Below, one piece after another: positions 40,585-49,541 of a stretch of DNA of 64,000 nucleotides. The notes beneath the pieces are model-generated. The model had not been told where the DNA came from, ran no database searches, and worked only from the letters and a program-made list of their open reading frames with translations. A program made the translations under genes and the position numbers. The stretch is taken from the NCBI RefSeq assembly GCF_002551005.1, contig NZ_NVOY01000002.1, forward strand, positions 1 to 64,000, written 5' to 3'. Origin of the DNA: Bacillus pseudomycoides (GTDB taxonomy: Bacteria; Bacillota; Bacilli; Bacillales; Bacillaceae_G). Positions within the stretch are counted from its first letter, which is position 1, and each line of letters begins with the position of its first letter.

Positions 40585-42150
40585 ATGAAAAAGTCAGTTA
40601 GGTTTAATGATCTCAGGATAAATACATTATCATTTGAAAAACTAAATATCTTTTTATTTTTTTATTCCTTTTTTATTATGTTGTTTTTTACACAGACATC
40701 TCCATTCTTCACGCTAAGTGAGTGGGTAGATTCTAATGCCTTTTTTACAGTTGGAAAAGGTATGGCTAATGGGGTAGTCCCTTACCAAGATATTTTTGAA
40801 CAAAAGGGTCCTTTGTTATATGGTTTGCATGCATTAGCTTATTCGTTTTCTCATACTACTTTCGTTGGAGTATACATACTGGAAAGTCTTGCGATGTTTG
40901 TTAACGTTGTTTTAGCATTCAAGATTTCCCGCCTTTATTTGAATTGGATGCCTTCTGCACTTATATCTATTTTTTTCCCAGTATTAGTATTAAATCAAAA
41001 TGCATTTCGTTTTGGGGATAGTGCTGAAGAGTTTTCAATTCCTTTCATAATGACACTTCTTTATATGATATTTAAATATTATAAGTATGGCTCTGACTCT
41101 CTATTTAAACGGGGAATTTTTCTTCTAAATGGGATTATGATTGCCTGCGTGTTTTGGATTAAATTTACCCTTGTTGGGGCTTGGATCGGATTCTACCTTG
41201 CAATTTTATTTATTTGTATAGGAGAAAAAAGATGGAAGGACTTAGCGAACGCAATTGTTTTCACGTTTGCGGGGCTAGTTCTTGCAAGTATTCCATGGTT
41301 TATCTATTTTGGTATGAATCATGCAATTCAAGATTTGATAGATGTGTATTTAAAATTTAATCTTGGTACTTATTCATCACAAGTTGGTACAGTTGAAAAA
41401 CTAGCCAATTTTGCGTTTACTTTTGGAGATGCATTTAATGGTAATTTCGAAAGTAAAGTGTTAATTCTTGTTGGTTTAATTGATTTTATGTTTACATGGA
41501 AGTATTTTAAAGATAGAAGTCAAAAATGGATGCTTTTAAGTACTATTATTTTCTTAATAGTAGGGGTATATATTGGAGGAAGAGGCTATCCATACTACTT
41601 CCTTATTATAACTCCTTTAGGGCTATTTGGATTGATAGCAATCGCTCATTTTATTCAAAATGCTAACATAAAGTCGCAAATTACTCTTGGTAAGAGTAAT
41701 TGGTTTGCTCTATCAATGATGGCATTGGCAACAATTTTCTTTTGCTTCGGTTATAATTCCAACATGAAGGCTTCAAAGTTCTATCAGAAGGCGCCTCTTG
41801 CACAAGAAACATTTGCAGAAATCATGCAACAAGAACCGAACCCAACGTTATTAAATTATGGTTCTTTAGACGGTGGATTTTATTTAGCGGCAGATATTGT
41901 ACCGAATATCCGCTATTTTGAAAGACAAAACATTGGTTATGATGAATATCCTGAAAATATGGATGAACAACATCGTTATATAAAAGAGAAAAAAGTTAAA
42001 TTTGTTGTATTAAGGGTTGATCCAAAAACGAGTCCAAGTGAGGTTGATGTTCCTTACCTTCGCGAAAATTATCGTTTAGTTGCTGAGCAAAAGCAATTTG
42101 TGGAAGGAGCAGAAACGAAATTCTTGCTCTATAAAGATAAAAGCTTGTAA
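40585..42150 (+). CDS. GT-C fold membrane glycosyltransferase-like protein
   Basis: A 521-aa multi-spanning membrane protein (about 11 segments) of the GT39/ArnT-like GT-C type. The first outer loop carries EWVDSNAFFTVGKGMANGVVPYQDIFEQKGPLLY, where Asp and Glu are candidate catalytic residues, and a soluble C-terminal domain (from about 400) ends the chain. Such proteins move sugars from polyprenyl phosphate to cell-wall polymers or other acceptors. It probably works with the GT2 enzyme upstream. GAGAGGAAG lies about 14 bases before ATG 40585, so the start is not fully certain. Confidence 0.75.
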   Translation: MKKSVRFNDLRINTLSFEKLNIFLFFYSFFIMLFFTQTSPFFTLSEWVDSNAFFTVGKGMANGVVPYQDIFEQKGPLLYGLHALAYSFSHTTFVGVYILESLAMFVNVVLAFKISRLYLNWMPSALISIFFPVLVLNQNAFRFGDSAEEFSIPFIMTLLYMIFKYYKYGSDSLFKRGIFLLNGIMIACVFWIKFTLVGAWIGFYLAILFICIGEKRWKDLANAIVFTFAGLVLASIPWFIYFGMNHAIQDLIDVYLKFNLGTYSSQVGTVEKLANFAFTFGDAFNGNFESKVLILVGLIDFMFTWKYFKDRSQKWMLLSTIIFLIVGVYIGGRGYPYYFLIITPLGLFGLIAIAHFIQNANIKSQITLGKSNWFALSMMALATIFFCFGYNSNMKASKFYQKAPLAQETFAEIMQQEPNPTLLNYGSLDGGFYLAADIVPNIRYFERQNIGYDEYPENMDEQHRYIKEKKVKFVVLRVDPKTSPSEVDVPYLRENYRLVAEQKQFVEGAETKFLLYKDKSL

Positions 42151-42491
42151 AACTTGTTGTTTGCTATGTTAACAGAACAACGGGAAATGTTGCTTTACTC
42201 TTTAGTAAAGAAATGAAAGTGAAATAGAAGAAAATAGAGTCTATGACTAAAAACCTCATCTATAGTTAAAGCGGATGAGGTTTTTTTCTATCTATTTAAA
42301 TTTTTCTATAAGTCACTGTGGCATGTACTGGTTTTCTTAAACCTTGTACCTAACTGTTTATATGTCGGTTTTTAACGCCTCATAATAAAACTTTTTATTT
42401 AGTTTATAATAATACGTTCTGAAAGTATCATTTATATTGTAAAATGAAATTAAGATAAAAATGAATGGACAGGAGAGATCACGCTTCGATT
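42151..42491. other. Intergenic region with terminator
   Basis: 341 bp. It contains the terminator at 42250-42288 and AT-rich sequence (TTTATAATAATACG near 42401) that may hold the promoter of the next gene. Nothing else is recognised. Confidence 0.5.
42250..42288 (+). terminator. Terminator after GT-C gene
   Basis: AAAACCTCATC (42250-42260) pairs with GATGAGGTTTT (42274-42284), followed by a T run. Confidence 0.9.
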
Positions 42492-43526
42492 ATGCAAATA
42501 AAAAACCTGTTTCAAAGCAAAGGATTTCAGAGATTAGTCGTATTAGGGTTACTTGTGCTCATCTTATATGGGATGAAAAGCATGTTTAATCTAATTTTGA
42601 TTACATTTATTCTTACGTATTTAATGGATAGATTTCAAAAATTTATTTCTCGTAAATTGGAGCATTTTTTACCGATTAACAGAAAAATAATTATTGCATT
42701 TTTATATACAGCATTGATTAGTGGAATCGTTATTACATTGTACAAATATGTACCAGTTTTACTGGTACAAATTACGCAACTTGTATATCAGTTCAATATA
42801 TTTGTACGAAATCCACCTGATAATGAGGTAATTAGATATCTAGTTTCTGCAATTGACCACGTGGAATTATCGAAGTATGTGAATCAAGGCGTTGATATTA
42901 TTTATAATTCGCTAGCAAATGTTTGGAAAGTAAGTTTGCAAATTTTACTTTCCCTTATTTTAAGCTTATTTTTCTTACTAGAAAAGTCTAGAATTGTTAT
43001 GTTTACAGCGAAGTTCAAAGAAAGTAAACTAGCCGTTTTCTATAATGAAATTGAGTATTTTGGAAGAAAATTTGCTCGCTCATTCGGAAAAGTGATTGAG
43101 GCGCAATTTTTTATCGCGATTGTAAATTGTGTGTTATCAACTATTGCACTTTGGATTTTAGGTTTCCCGCAGTTGCTTGGACTAGCTTTAATGATCTTCT
43201 TGCTTGGTCTTATTCCAGTCGCAGGTGTAATTATTTCGTTGTTTCCGCTTTGTATAATTGCTTATAATACCGGTGGTATGGTGTATATTTTATACGTTTT
43301 AATTATTGTGGCAGTCATTCATGCGATTGAAAGTTACTTCTTAAATCCAAAGTTTATGTCAGAAAAAACAAATTTACCTATATTTTATACATTTATGATT
43401 TTAATTTTCTCTGAACACTTTTTAGGTGTATGGGGATTGATTATAGGGATTCCAATTTTTATGTTTTTACTCGATGTGTTAGAGGTAATAAGTGACGAAA
43501 AAGAAGAAACAGTAAATAAGAAATAA
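42492..43526 (+). CDS. AI-2E family transporter (PF01594)
   Basis: A polytopic membrane protein of 344 aa with seven to eight helices in the family order: paired N-terminal helices, a soluble middle loop (about 70-130), then a C-terminal bundle with LGLIPVAGVIISLFPL and ESYFLNPKFMSEKTNLP. Members export small solutes or Na+/H+ exchange ions; despite the name most are not AI-2 transporters. The start is uncertain. ATG 42492 is favoured by family alignment but is 17 bases from AGGAG; ATG 42465 (353 aa) has no clear site. Confidence 0.85.
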   Translation: MQIKNLFQSKGFQRLVVLGLLVLILYGMKSMFNLILITFILTYLMDRFQKFISRKLEHFLPINRKIIIAFLYTALISGIVITLYKYVPVLLVQITQLVYQFNIFVRNPPDNEVIRYLVSAIDHVELSKYVNQGVDIIYNSLANVWKVSLQILLSLILSLFFLLEKSRIVMFTAKFKESKLAVFYNEIEYFGRKFARSFGKVIEAQFFIAIVNCVLSTIALWILGFPQLLGLALMIFLLGLIPVAGVIISLFPLCIIAYNTGGMVYILYVLIIVAVIHAIESYFLNPKFMSEKTNLPIFYTFMILIFSEHFLGVWGLIIGIPIFMFLLDVLEVISDEKEETVNKK

Positions 43527-43551
43527 AAAGCATCTATTTTGATGCTTTTTT
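43526..43551 (+). terminator. Terminator after AI-2E transporter gene
   Basis: AAAAGCATC pairs with GATGCTTTT around TATTTT, with extra T residues; it touches the stop codon. Confidence 0.85.
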
Positions 43552-43608
43552 ATTTATAACTTATATTTTCGTATGCCATACTGTAAGAAAAGATAATGGG
43601 GTGAAGAA

Positions 43609-44568
43609 GTGGTTGTAAACGAAAAATATGAATTTGCAACATTTGCTGGAGGCTGTTTTTGGTGCATGGTGTCGCCATTTGAGGAAATGGATGGCGTTAT
43701 AAAGATTGTATCTGGATATACAGGTGGACATAAGGAAAATCCAACATACAAAGAAGTTTGTTCAGAGACAACTGGGCATTATGAAGCGGTACAAATTACT
43801 TTTGACCCAGAGCGTATGCCGTATGAGCAATTGCTTCACTTATATTGGCAACAAATTGATCCAACTGATGCTGGAGGTCAATTTCATGATCGCGGACAAT
43901 CATATGAAACAGTCATTTTCTATCATAGTGAAGAGCAGCGTAAAGCCGCAGAAGTATCTAAACGTGAGCTAGAAGAAAGTGGACGTTTTTCGAAGCCAAT
44001 TGTCACAAAAATTATACCGGCTGCAACATTTTATTCTGCGGAAGAGTATCATCAAGGCTATCATAAGAAAAATCAATTTCGATACGCGTTATATCGCCAA
44101 GGATCAGGGCGTGATGCGTTTATCAAAAATTATTGGCCAAAGGATAATACTCATTTAAAGGAAAAGCTTACTGATATGCAATTTTATGTTACACAAGAAA
44201 ATGGAACAGAACCACCTTTTCAAAATGAATATTGGGGCCATAAAGAAGAAGGTATTTATGTTGATATCGTATCAGGAGAGCCTTTATTTAGTTCGTTAGA
44301 TAAATTTGATAGCGGTTGTGGGTGGCCTAGTTTTACGAAACCGATGCTATCAGCAAGTATAAAAGAAAAAATGGATGTTAGTCATAATATGACGAGAACG
44401 GAAGTACGCAGTAAAGAAGCAGATTCTCATTTGGGGCACGTATTTCCAGATGGGCCAGGACCGAATGGTTTGCGCTATTGTATTAACTCTGCAGCATTGC
44501 GCTTTATCCCTAAAGAAGATTTAGAGAAAGAAGGATATGGGGATTTTCTCATCTTGTTTAGACGCTAA
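43609..44568 (+). CDS. msrAB: Bifunctional peptide methionine sulfoxide reductase MsrA-MsrB
   Basis: Fusion (319 aa) of MsrA (about 8-160), which reduces Met-S-sulfoxide, with MsrB (about 186-310), which reduces the R form. The MsrA active site is GGCFWC (Cys16). MsrB keeps [15 protein letters not shown] and the catalytic Cys in RYCINSAAL. It lacks the zinc CXXC pairs, as other fused MsrBs may. There is no signal peptide, so it is cytosolic. The start is GTG 43609 after GGGGTGAAG. Confidence 0.95.
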   Translation: MVVNEKYEFATFAGGCFWCMVSPFEEMDGVIKIVSGYTGGHKENPTYKEVCSETTGHYEAVQITFDPERMPYEQLLHLYWQQIDPTDAGGQFHDRGQSYETVIFYHSEEQRKAAEVSKRELEESGRFSKPIVTKIIPAATFYSAEEYHQGYHKKNQFRYALYRQGSGRDAFIKNYWPKDNTHLKEKLTDMQFYVTQENGTEPPFQNEYWGHKEEGIYVDIVSGEPLFSSLDKFDSGCGWPSFTKPMLSASIKEKMDVSHNMTRTEVRSKEADSHLGHVFPDGPGPNGLRYCINSAALRFIPKEDLEKEGYGDFLILFRR

Positions 44569-44575
44569 AAAGGAT

Positions 44576-44616
44576 AACAGCCTGTTCCACTTATTTCATT
44601 TTTGGAACAGGCTGTT
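44576..44616 (+). terminator. Inverted repeat after msrAB
   Basis: AACAGCCTGTTCCA (44576-44589) pairs with TGGAACAGGCTGTT (44603-44616). The stem is strong, but the following sequence GTTATATTGG has no clean T run. Confidence 0.75.
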
Positions 44617-44729
44617 GTTATATTGGAACACATCCGGTACGATCAATGATTCGAAAATCTCAAGTATCTTTTTGAATGTGAACATTTTATATGTCATTTT
44701 TTCAACTTGTATTTATATGGGAATGGTAA

Positions 44730-46163
44730 TTATATAGTTTTTTTTCTCATATATTGATGAATTACATAGATTCCATAGCTTTGAATAATGAAGAAGCTAG
44801 GAATGATAAAATATCGATACCTTGTCTGTATCTCTATTAAAAAATGAACAGATATATATCCGATAATAAGTAAGAGAAATAATGTATAATGAAGGTTTTT
44901 CTGTCTTGTGAAAAGAAGGGATAATAGTCCAATCACACCAAATAACATAGTTGCCATATACACATATTTTTCATATTTCATGGATGTATCAATTAATTCT
45001 TTTTTATTTAATTGATTTAAGCTCCAGTAACCAGCGGAGTCAATATCACCCCACATAGAGGAGAATTTATCTCCAAAGAGCGTGAATAGCTTTTCTTTAT
45101 CTGCAATTCGTTCTTTAATGAGTTTTATTTCTAACGCTTTTCGTTCTTCACCTATTTCCAGACTCAAGATTTGTTCTGCATCTGATGTTGAATATGATCC
45201 TGCTGTTTCGTGGTTAAGCCCTATGGCAAATTTCCAAAGAGGGTCACGATTAGATAAAGGATATATTGTAACTCCTGTAGCAATAAACAGAGAGCTTACA
45301 ATATAATGGACAGCGTAAAAGACAACAAGAATACCAATAAGTTTCTTTGTTGTAGTGAACATTGTTTTTTTATCTTTTCCAAGAAATCCATGAAGGAATA
45401 GGTAAATGATAACTGCTAATAAAATGAGACTTCCTAGAGGGCGCATTATATCACCCAACGCTAGCGTAATGCCTACAAATATCCAAGTATATTTACTGTG
45501 GAGCCCTTTTGTTACTAGTAAATAAAATCCTAAATAAAATAAAAATGTTGCAAGGTGTTCATTGGTTAAGACAGAACTCATCATAATGCTTGAAATATAA
45601 AAAGCATATAGTAATCCAGCTATGCGTCCAGTCCACTCATTGAAAATTTTGCTTGTAATGCCATATACACATAGTGTAGTTCCTGTACAATAAAGGACAT
45701 TTAACAACTTTAAAATGAATATATGGTTACCAAATAATTTGATGACGAAAGCTTGATACATCGTAAATCCCAGTTGATACACCCATGTTGTGTAGTATGG
45801 AGAACTTGAAAAACTATAGTTGCCGTGAGCAGCTTGTACAGCACTCTCATACATTAATGCAAAGTCAGATTCAACTGGTGTTGGGATTTTTAGAATCCAA
45901 ATGAATCGAGTGGCAAACGCACAAAGTGTTAATAAAATAATAAATGTAGTTTTTGAAAAGTATGTATTACAAAGATAAGTTAGTAGTATAAGCAAAAGCA
46001 TGGTGATAATTATAACGGGAGCACTAATAAGTGTTCGAACGAATAGAGTTTCTTTAACAGTTACATAAGAATTCCAAATAGAAAAAGCAAAGATAAGTAA
46101 GCATAAAAATGTGAGGCACTTTGCTAACAATGAACTGAGACGATTCCATTGTATGGTTAACAT
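44730..46163 (-). CDS. GT-C fold membrane glycosyltransferase-like protein (paralogue A)
   Basis: A 477-aa polytopic membrane protein of the GT39/PMT_2-like type, with about 11 segments. The first outer loop holds KIPTPVESDFALMYESAVQAAHGN, with an acidic pair at the usual catalytic place. RIAGLLYAFYISSIMMSSVLTNEHLATFLFY and DIMRPLGSLILL are shared with the gene at 52216-53541, so the two are diverged paralogues. The start ATG 46163 is ten bases after AAGGGGTG; an upstream ATG (46214) lacks a site. The acceptor and donor are unknown. Confidence 0.75.
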   Translation of the reverse strand: MLTIQWNRLSSLLAKCLTFLCLLIFAFSIWNSYVTVKETLFVRTLISAPVIIITMLLLILLTYLCNTYFSKTTFIILLTLCAFATRFIWILKIPTPVESDFALMYESAVQAAHGNYSFSSSPYYTTWVYQLGFTMYQAFVIKLFGNHIFILKLLNVLYCTGTTLCVYGITSKIFNEWTGRIAGLLYAFYISSIMMSSVLTNEHLATFLFYLGFYLLVTKGLHSKYTWIFVGITLALGDIMRPLGSLILLAVIIYLFLHGFLGKDKKTMFTTTKKLIGILVVFYAVHYIVSSLFIATGVTIYPLSNRDPLWKFAIGLNHETAGSYSTSDAEQILSLEIGEERKALEIKLIKERIADKEKLFTLFGDKFSSMWGDIDSAGYWSLNQLNKKELIDTSMKYEKYVYMATMLFGVIGLLSLLFTRQKNLHYTLFLLLIIGYISVHFLIEIQTRYRYFIIPSFFIIQSYGIYVIHQYMRKKTI

Positions 46164-46306
46164 GATTGGATACACCCCTTGTTGCATATAATGATTTATA
46201 CAGGAATAAAGCATACTATTTATCGCGCTTAAGAACTAGAAGTTTTACCTTATAAGAATACAATTTTTTTCAACAAGGTAAAATGTTTTTCAGGAAGAAA
46301 AAATAA

Positions 46307-46344
46307 TAAAATATGCCCCTTGTTTAGACAAGAGGCATATTTTT
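46307..46344 (-). terminator. Terminator of the ABC-F gene
   Basis: AAATATGCCCCTTG pairs with CAAGAGGCATATTT (one mismatch); on the minus strand it is followed by ATTATTTTT. Its edge overlaps the left TTTAT of the bcr1-like copy. Confidence 0.85.
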
Positions 46345-46413
46345 ATCCCGCTATTTGTGAACAGTAAGACCTCAATTGGTTAACCATCACCGCTAAGGGA
46401 ATCTTCACTTTAT
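46342..46413 (+). repeat. bcr1-like element, 72 bp, internally deleted
   Basis: Forward copy from TTTATCCCGCTATTTGTG (46342) to GGAATCTTCACTTTAT (ending 46413). The centre is deleted and the right end slightly altered. The right TTTAT contains the complement of the stop codon of the ABC-F gene (46412-46410). Confidence 0.8.
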
Positions 46414-47969
46414 TGTTGAGCTGCTTTCTCTGCCCATTCTTCTACGTTCCAAACTTTTGTAATCCAACCTTCATAAAAATCTGGTTCGTGACAAACAAGA
46501 ACGATTGTACCTTTATATGCTTTCATAGCACGCTGTAATTCTTCTTTTGCTGTTACGTCGAGATGGTTTGTTGGCTCGTCAAATAATAGCCAGTTACTTT
46601 CGGTTGCCATTAATTTACATAAGCGGACTTTTGCTTGTTCACCACCACTTAATTGGCTCAGTGGACGAGAAATATGTTCATTTTTCAAGCCGCATTTCGC
46701 AAGCATTGCACGTACTTGATGTTGATCTAAGTGCGGGAACGCATTCCATACATCATCAATTGGTGTAATATTTTCAGCCTTAACCTCTTGTTCAAAATAA
46801 GCGGGCTCTAAGAAATCACCAAGACTAATTTTCCCGTTTAGCGGTTTAATTTTTCCAAGAATCGTTTTGAGTAATGTTGATTTTCCGACCCCGTTACATC
46901 CAACAATGGCAATTTTTTCACCGCGTTCAATTGTCATTGTTAACTTCGGTAATAGGGGATGTGTGTAGCCGATTTCTACATCTTCTCCTTCAAAGACAAA
47001 ACGACTGCTTGCACGGCATTCTTTAAAAGAAAACTCCGGTTTCATAGCAGTTTCTGGACGATCAATACGTTCCATACGATTAAGTTGTTTTTGACGGCTT
47101 TTTGCACGTCCAGTTGTTGAGTAACGCGCTTTATTTCGCGCAATAAAATCTTCTTGCTGTTTAATGAATTCTTGTTGTTTTTGATATGCTTGTAAATGTT
47201 GATTTTTGTTAATTTCTGCTAGTTCTAAGAACTTTTCATATGTTGCTGTATAACGTGACATTTTTGAAAATTCAAGATGAAAAATAACATTTACACATTT
47301 GTTCATAAACTCTGTATCATGGGAAATTAAAAGGAACGCATAAGGATATTCCTTTAAATAGTTTGTTAACCATTGAATATGTTCAACGTCTAAATAGTTC
47401 GTTGGCTCATCGAGTAATAGTACTTCAGGCTGCTCAAGTAATAGCTTCGCAAGCAATACCTTTGTACGTTGTCCACCACTTAACGCCGAAACATCACGAT
47501 CTAGTCCAATTGCATCAATTCCAAGACCGCGTGCCGCTTCTTCAATTTTAATATCTAATAAATAGAAGCCGCCTGCTTCAAGTGCATCTTGCACTCCTGC
47601 CATTTTTTCAAGTAGTTCTTCTAATTCTTCTGGCGATGCTGTTGCCATGTTTTCAGCAATTGTATTTAACTCTTTTTCTTTTTCAAATAAAGGTAAGAAT
47701 GCGTCCGTTAATACATCACGAATCGTTCGTCCAGGTGTTAAAATTGTGTGTTGATCTAAATATCCATAGTGTGTGCCTGGTGTCCATTCTACACGACCTT
47801 GATCATGAATCAGTTGCCCTGTAATAATATTCATAAATGTTGATTTACCAACACCATTTGCACCGACTAATCCGACATGTTCTCCTGCTAATAAACGCAT
47901 TGATACATCTTTAAATAGTGTACGGTCACCAAAAGTATGACCTAGATTTTCAACTGTTAATAAGCTCAT
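46410..47969 (-). CDS. ABC-F family ATPase
   Basis: A 519-aa cytosolic protein with two ABC domains and no membrane part, so a ribosome-acting ABC-F factor (translation factor or antibiotic protection). Domain 1 has GANGVGKST, LSGGQRTK and LLLDEPTNYLD. The linker (about 240-315) is Lys/Gln-rich (QAYQKQQEFIKQQEDFIARNKAR). Domain 2 has GCNGVGKST, LSGGEQAK and LLFDEPTNHLD. ATG 47969 follows GGAGG. The stop codon lies in the end of a bcr1-like element. The subfamily (housekeeping or resistance) cannot be decided here. Confidence 0.9.
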   Translation of the reverse strand: MSLLTVENLGHTFGDRTLFKDVSMRLLAGEHVGLVGANGVGKSTFMNIITGQLIHDQGRVEWTPGTHYGYLDQHTILTPGRTIRDVLTDAFLPLFEKEKELNTIAENMATASPEELEELLEKMAGVQDALEAGGFYLLDIKIEEAARGLGIDAIGLDRDVSALSGGQRTKVLLAKLLLEQPEVLLLDEPTNYLDVEHIQWLTNYLKEYPYAFLLISHDTEFMNKCVNVIFHLEFSKMSRYTATYEKFLELAEINKNQHLQAYQKQQEFIKQQEDFIARNKARYSTTGRAKSRQKQLNRMERIDRPETAMKPEFSFKECRASSRFVFEGEDVEIGYTHPLLPKLTMTIERGEKIAIVGCNGVGKSTLLKTILGKIKPLNGKISLGDFLEPAYFEQEVKAENITPIDDVWNAFPHLDQHQVRAMLAKCGLKNEHISRPLSQLSGGEQAKVRLCKLMATESNWLLFDEPTNHLDVTAKEELQRAMKAYKGTIVLVCHEPDFYEGWITKVWNVEEWAEKAAQQ

Positions 47970-48498
47970 AGTGTCCTCCGCCCTGTTTGAAATATATAAA
48001 TTCATTTTAATCTTTTAATATAAAAGGCGCTGCTACGCAGCATAAAAAATGACCTCATTCGCTTTCTCCCTTTGTTTTCATCCTTATGTTCAGATGCTCT
48101 TGCAAAAAGAAAGAGATTTTAGGTCGGTTTTTCAATTTATAGTAGTATCTTGAATCATGATACTAAATTCTTAAATATAATGCTATCTTTTATCTTTGAA
48201 TGATTGTGTATTTCTTATGGAAATAAACTGTAACTTTATGGGATTTTTTATTACAATAATGTCAGTTTTATTACAACAATGTAATGTTCTTGTAAGCTAA
48301 ATCGATAGTGGAGTTCTTTTATATATTATAAAATTTAGTCAGTAAGGTGGTACAAACACTGTAAAGATGAATAAACATAATGATAAAAAATACGAGAATG
48401 TGTGCTGTATACCAATATGATAAATAGTCATTAGTGTATTCGTCTTATCTTGTTTAGAGATTATAAAAACCCCCTTGTTTTTACGAAAAGACCCCTTG

Positions 48499-48540
48499 TA
48501 TAAAGAGAAACTGTTCCTGCCTGGGACAGTTTCTCTTTTT
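48499..48540. terminator. Strong terminator without an assigned gene
   Basis: AAAGAGAAACTGT pairs with ACAGTTTCTCTTT around TCCTGCCTGGG, with a T run on the plus strand (and an A-rich left side). No plus-strand gene lies upstream. Confidence 0.8.
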
Positions 48541-48595
48541 TTCTCCTGCTTATTCGAGATCAGTTGATGAAAGTTGTAATTGATCGTTCTATTTT

Positions 48596-48646
48596 CCAGC
48601 AGTAAGCCCCCTACCTCAATATTGTGGGTGGGGGGCTTACTACTGG
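48596..48646. other. Long hairpin after GT2 gene
   Basis: CCAG..AGTAAGCCCCC (48596-48611) pairs with GGGGGCTTACT..CTGG (to 48646), eight bases beyond the GT2 stop. There is no T run on the minus strand. CAGTAAGCCCCCTACCTC resembles the left part of bcr1-like copies. Confidence 0.55.
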
Positions 48647-48653
48647 TATGAAC

Positions 48654-49475
48654 TTATTTAAAGTATCCTCTAACAATCCCTTTTAAGCGATTTGTATGGA
48701 ATTTTCGTTTATCATTAGAGATGTTTTGCATTGCACGGAATAAAGCAGCTGCAATGGCGCGTAAAAAGTAAGGGAATCCATAATGTAAGCGAATGACTCT
48801 TCCGAAACCGCCGGCATAGGAAATAGCTCTTTTTAATGATTGCTCATTAATAATCTCTTCTTTTACTGGATGATATACGAAAAGATCTTTCTTAAATAAA
48901 CCTGTATATCCATTTTTCATCCCGCGAAGTACAAAGTCAGTTTCTTCACCAGCTCCGTAAATTGTTCCCGCTCCAACTCCTAAGTCTTCATCAAAAGTGC
49001 CTACATCTTGTACAAATTGTTTCGTGAAGAAGAGAGCAAAGGAAGGGCCCATGAATCCATATTTATTATTTAAAATAATATCTGTATTAGGAGCGTGTAT
49101 TAAAGAGCCTGTCCCTTCTACATTTGTTGTATTGGTAGAAATAAAATGAATATTTTTATTTTGTTTAAACGTTTCTTGAATGTTTTCTAACACATTTGTT
49201 TCATAAATACAGTCGTCATCTGGGAAAGCGATAATATCACCATCAGCTACTTTTAAACCTGTGTTTCGCGCACGGGAGAGCCCTTTGATTGGTGTGTATA
49301 TATAATTGATTGGGAATTTTTCTTTATAGTCATTAAATAAGTCAGCGATTGGTGTATCGTTTTGGTCGACTACAATTAGTTCAAAGCCTTTATATGTTTG
49401 TTTTTCTAACGATTTTAGTAAATCTATAATATCATCACGTCTGCCGCAAGTCGCCATGATTAAAGAGAATTTCAA
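48654..49475 (-). CDS. Family 2 glycosyltransferase
   Basis: A 273-aa GT-A type transferase without membrane helices, probably peripheral at the membrane. It shows SLIMATCGRRDDIIDLLKSL, ELIVVDQNDT, GLSRARNTGLKVADGDIIAFPDDDC (metal-binding DDD) and GAGTIYGAGEETDFVLR. The start is TTG 49475, nine bases after AAAGGAG (MKFSLIM). It lies 66 bp after the flippase gene on the same strand, so the two probably form one operon for a surface polysaccharide. Confidence 0.88.
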   Translation of the reverse strand: MKFSLIMATCGRRDDIIDLLKSLEKQTYKGFELIVVDQNDTPIADLFNDYKEKFPINYIYTPIKGLSRARNTGLKVADGDIIAFPDDDCIYETNVLENIQETFKQNKNIHFISTNTTNVEGTGSLIHAPNTDIILNNKYGFMGPSFALFFTKQFVQDVGTFDEDLGVGAGTIYGAGEETDFVLRGMKNGYTGLFKKDLFVYHPVKEEIINEQSLKRAISYAGGFGRVIRLHYGFPYFLRAIAAALFRAMQNISNDKRKFHTNRLKGIVRGYFK

Positions 49476-49541
49476 TCGGAACAGCTCCTTTAAAGAAGTT
49501 TCATTCGCTTAAACATGCAAGATGGTGTTTTGTTACTTACA

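Larger units (their letters stand above)
47970..48653. other. Long intergenic region, no recognised gene
   Basis: 684 bp. It contains GCTGCGTAGCAGC, a small hairpin near 48030 in the ABC-F leader. Two direct copies of TTTATTACAAYAATGT (48246-48283) lie 22 bp apart, the second forming ATTACA-N4-TGTAAT. A strong terminator lies at 48499-48540, and a hairpin at 48596-48646. No reading frame looks coding; a short untranslated RNA ending at the terminator is possible. Confidence 0.5.
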
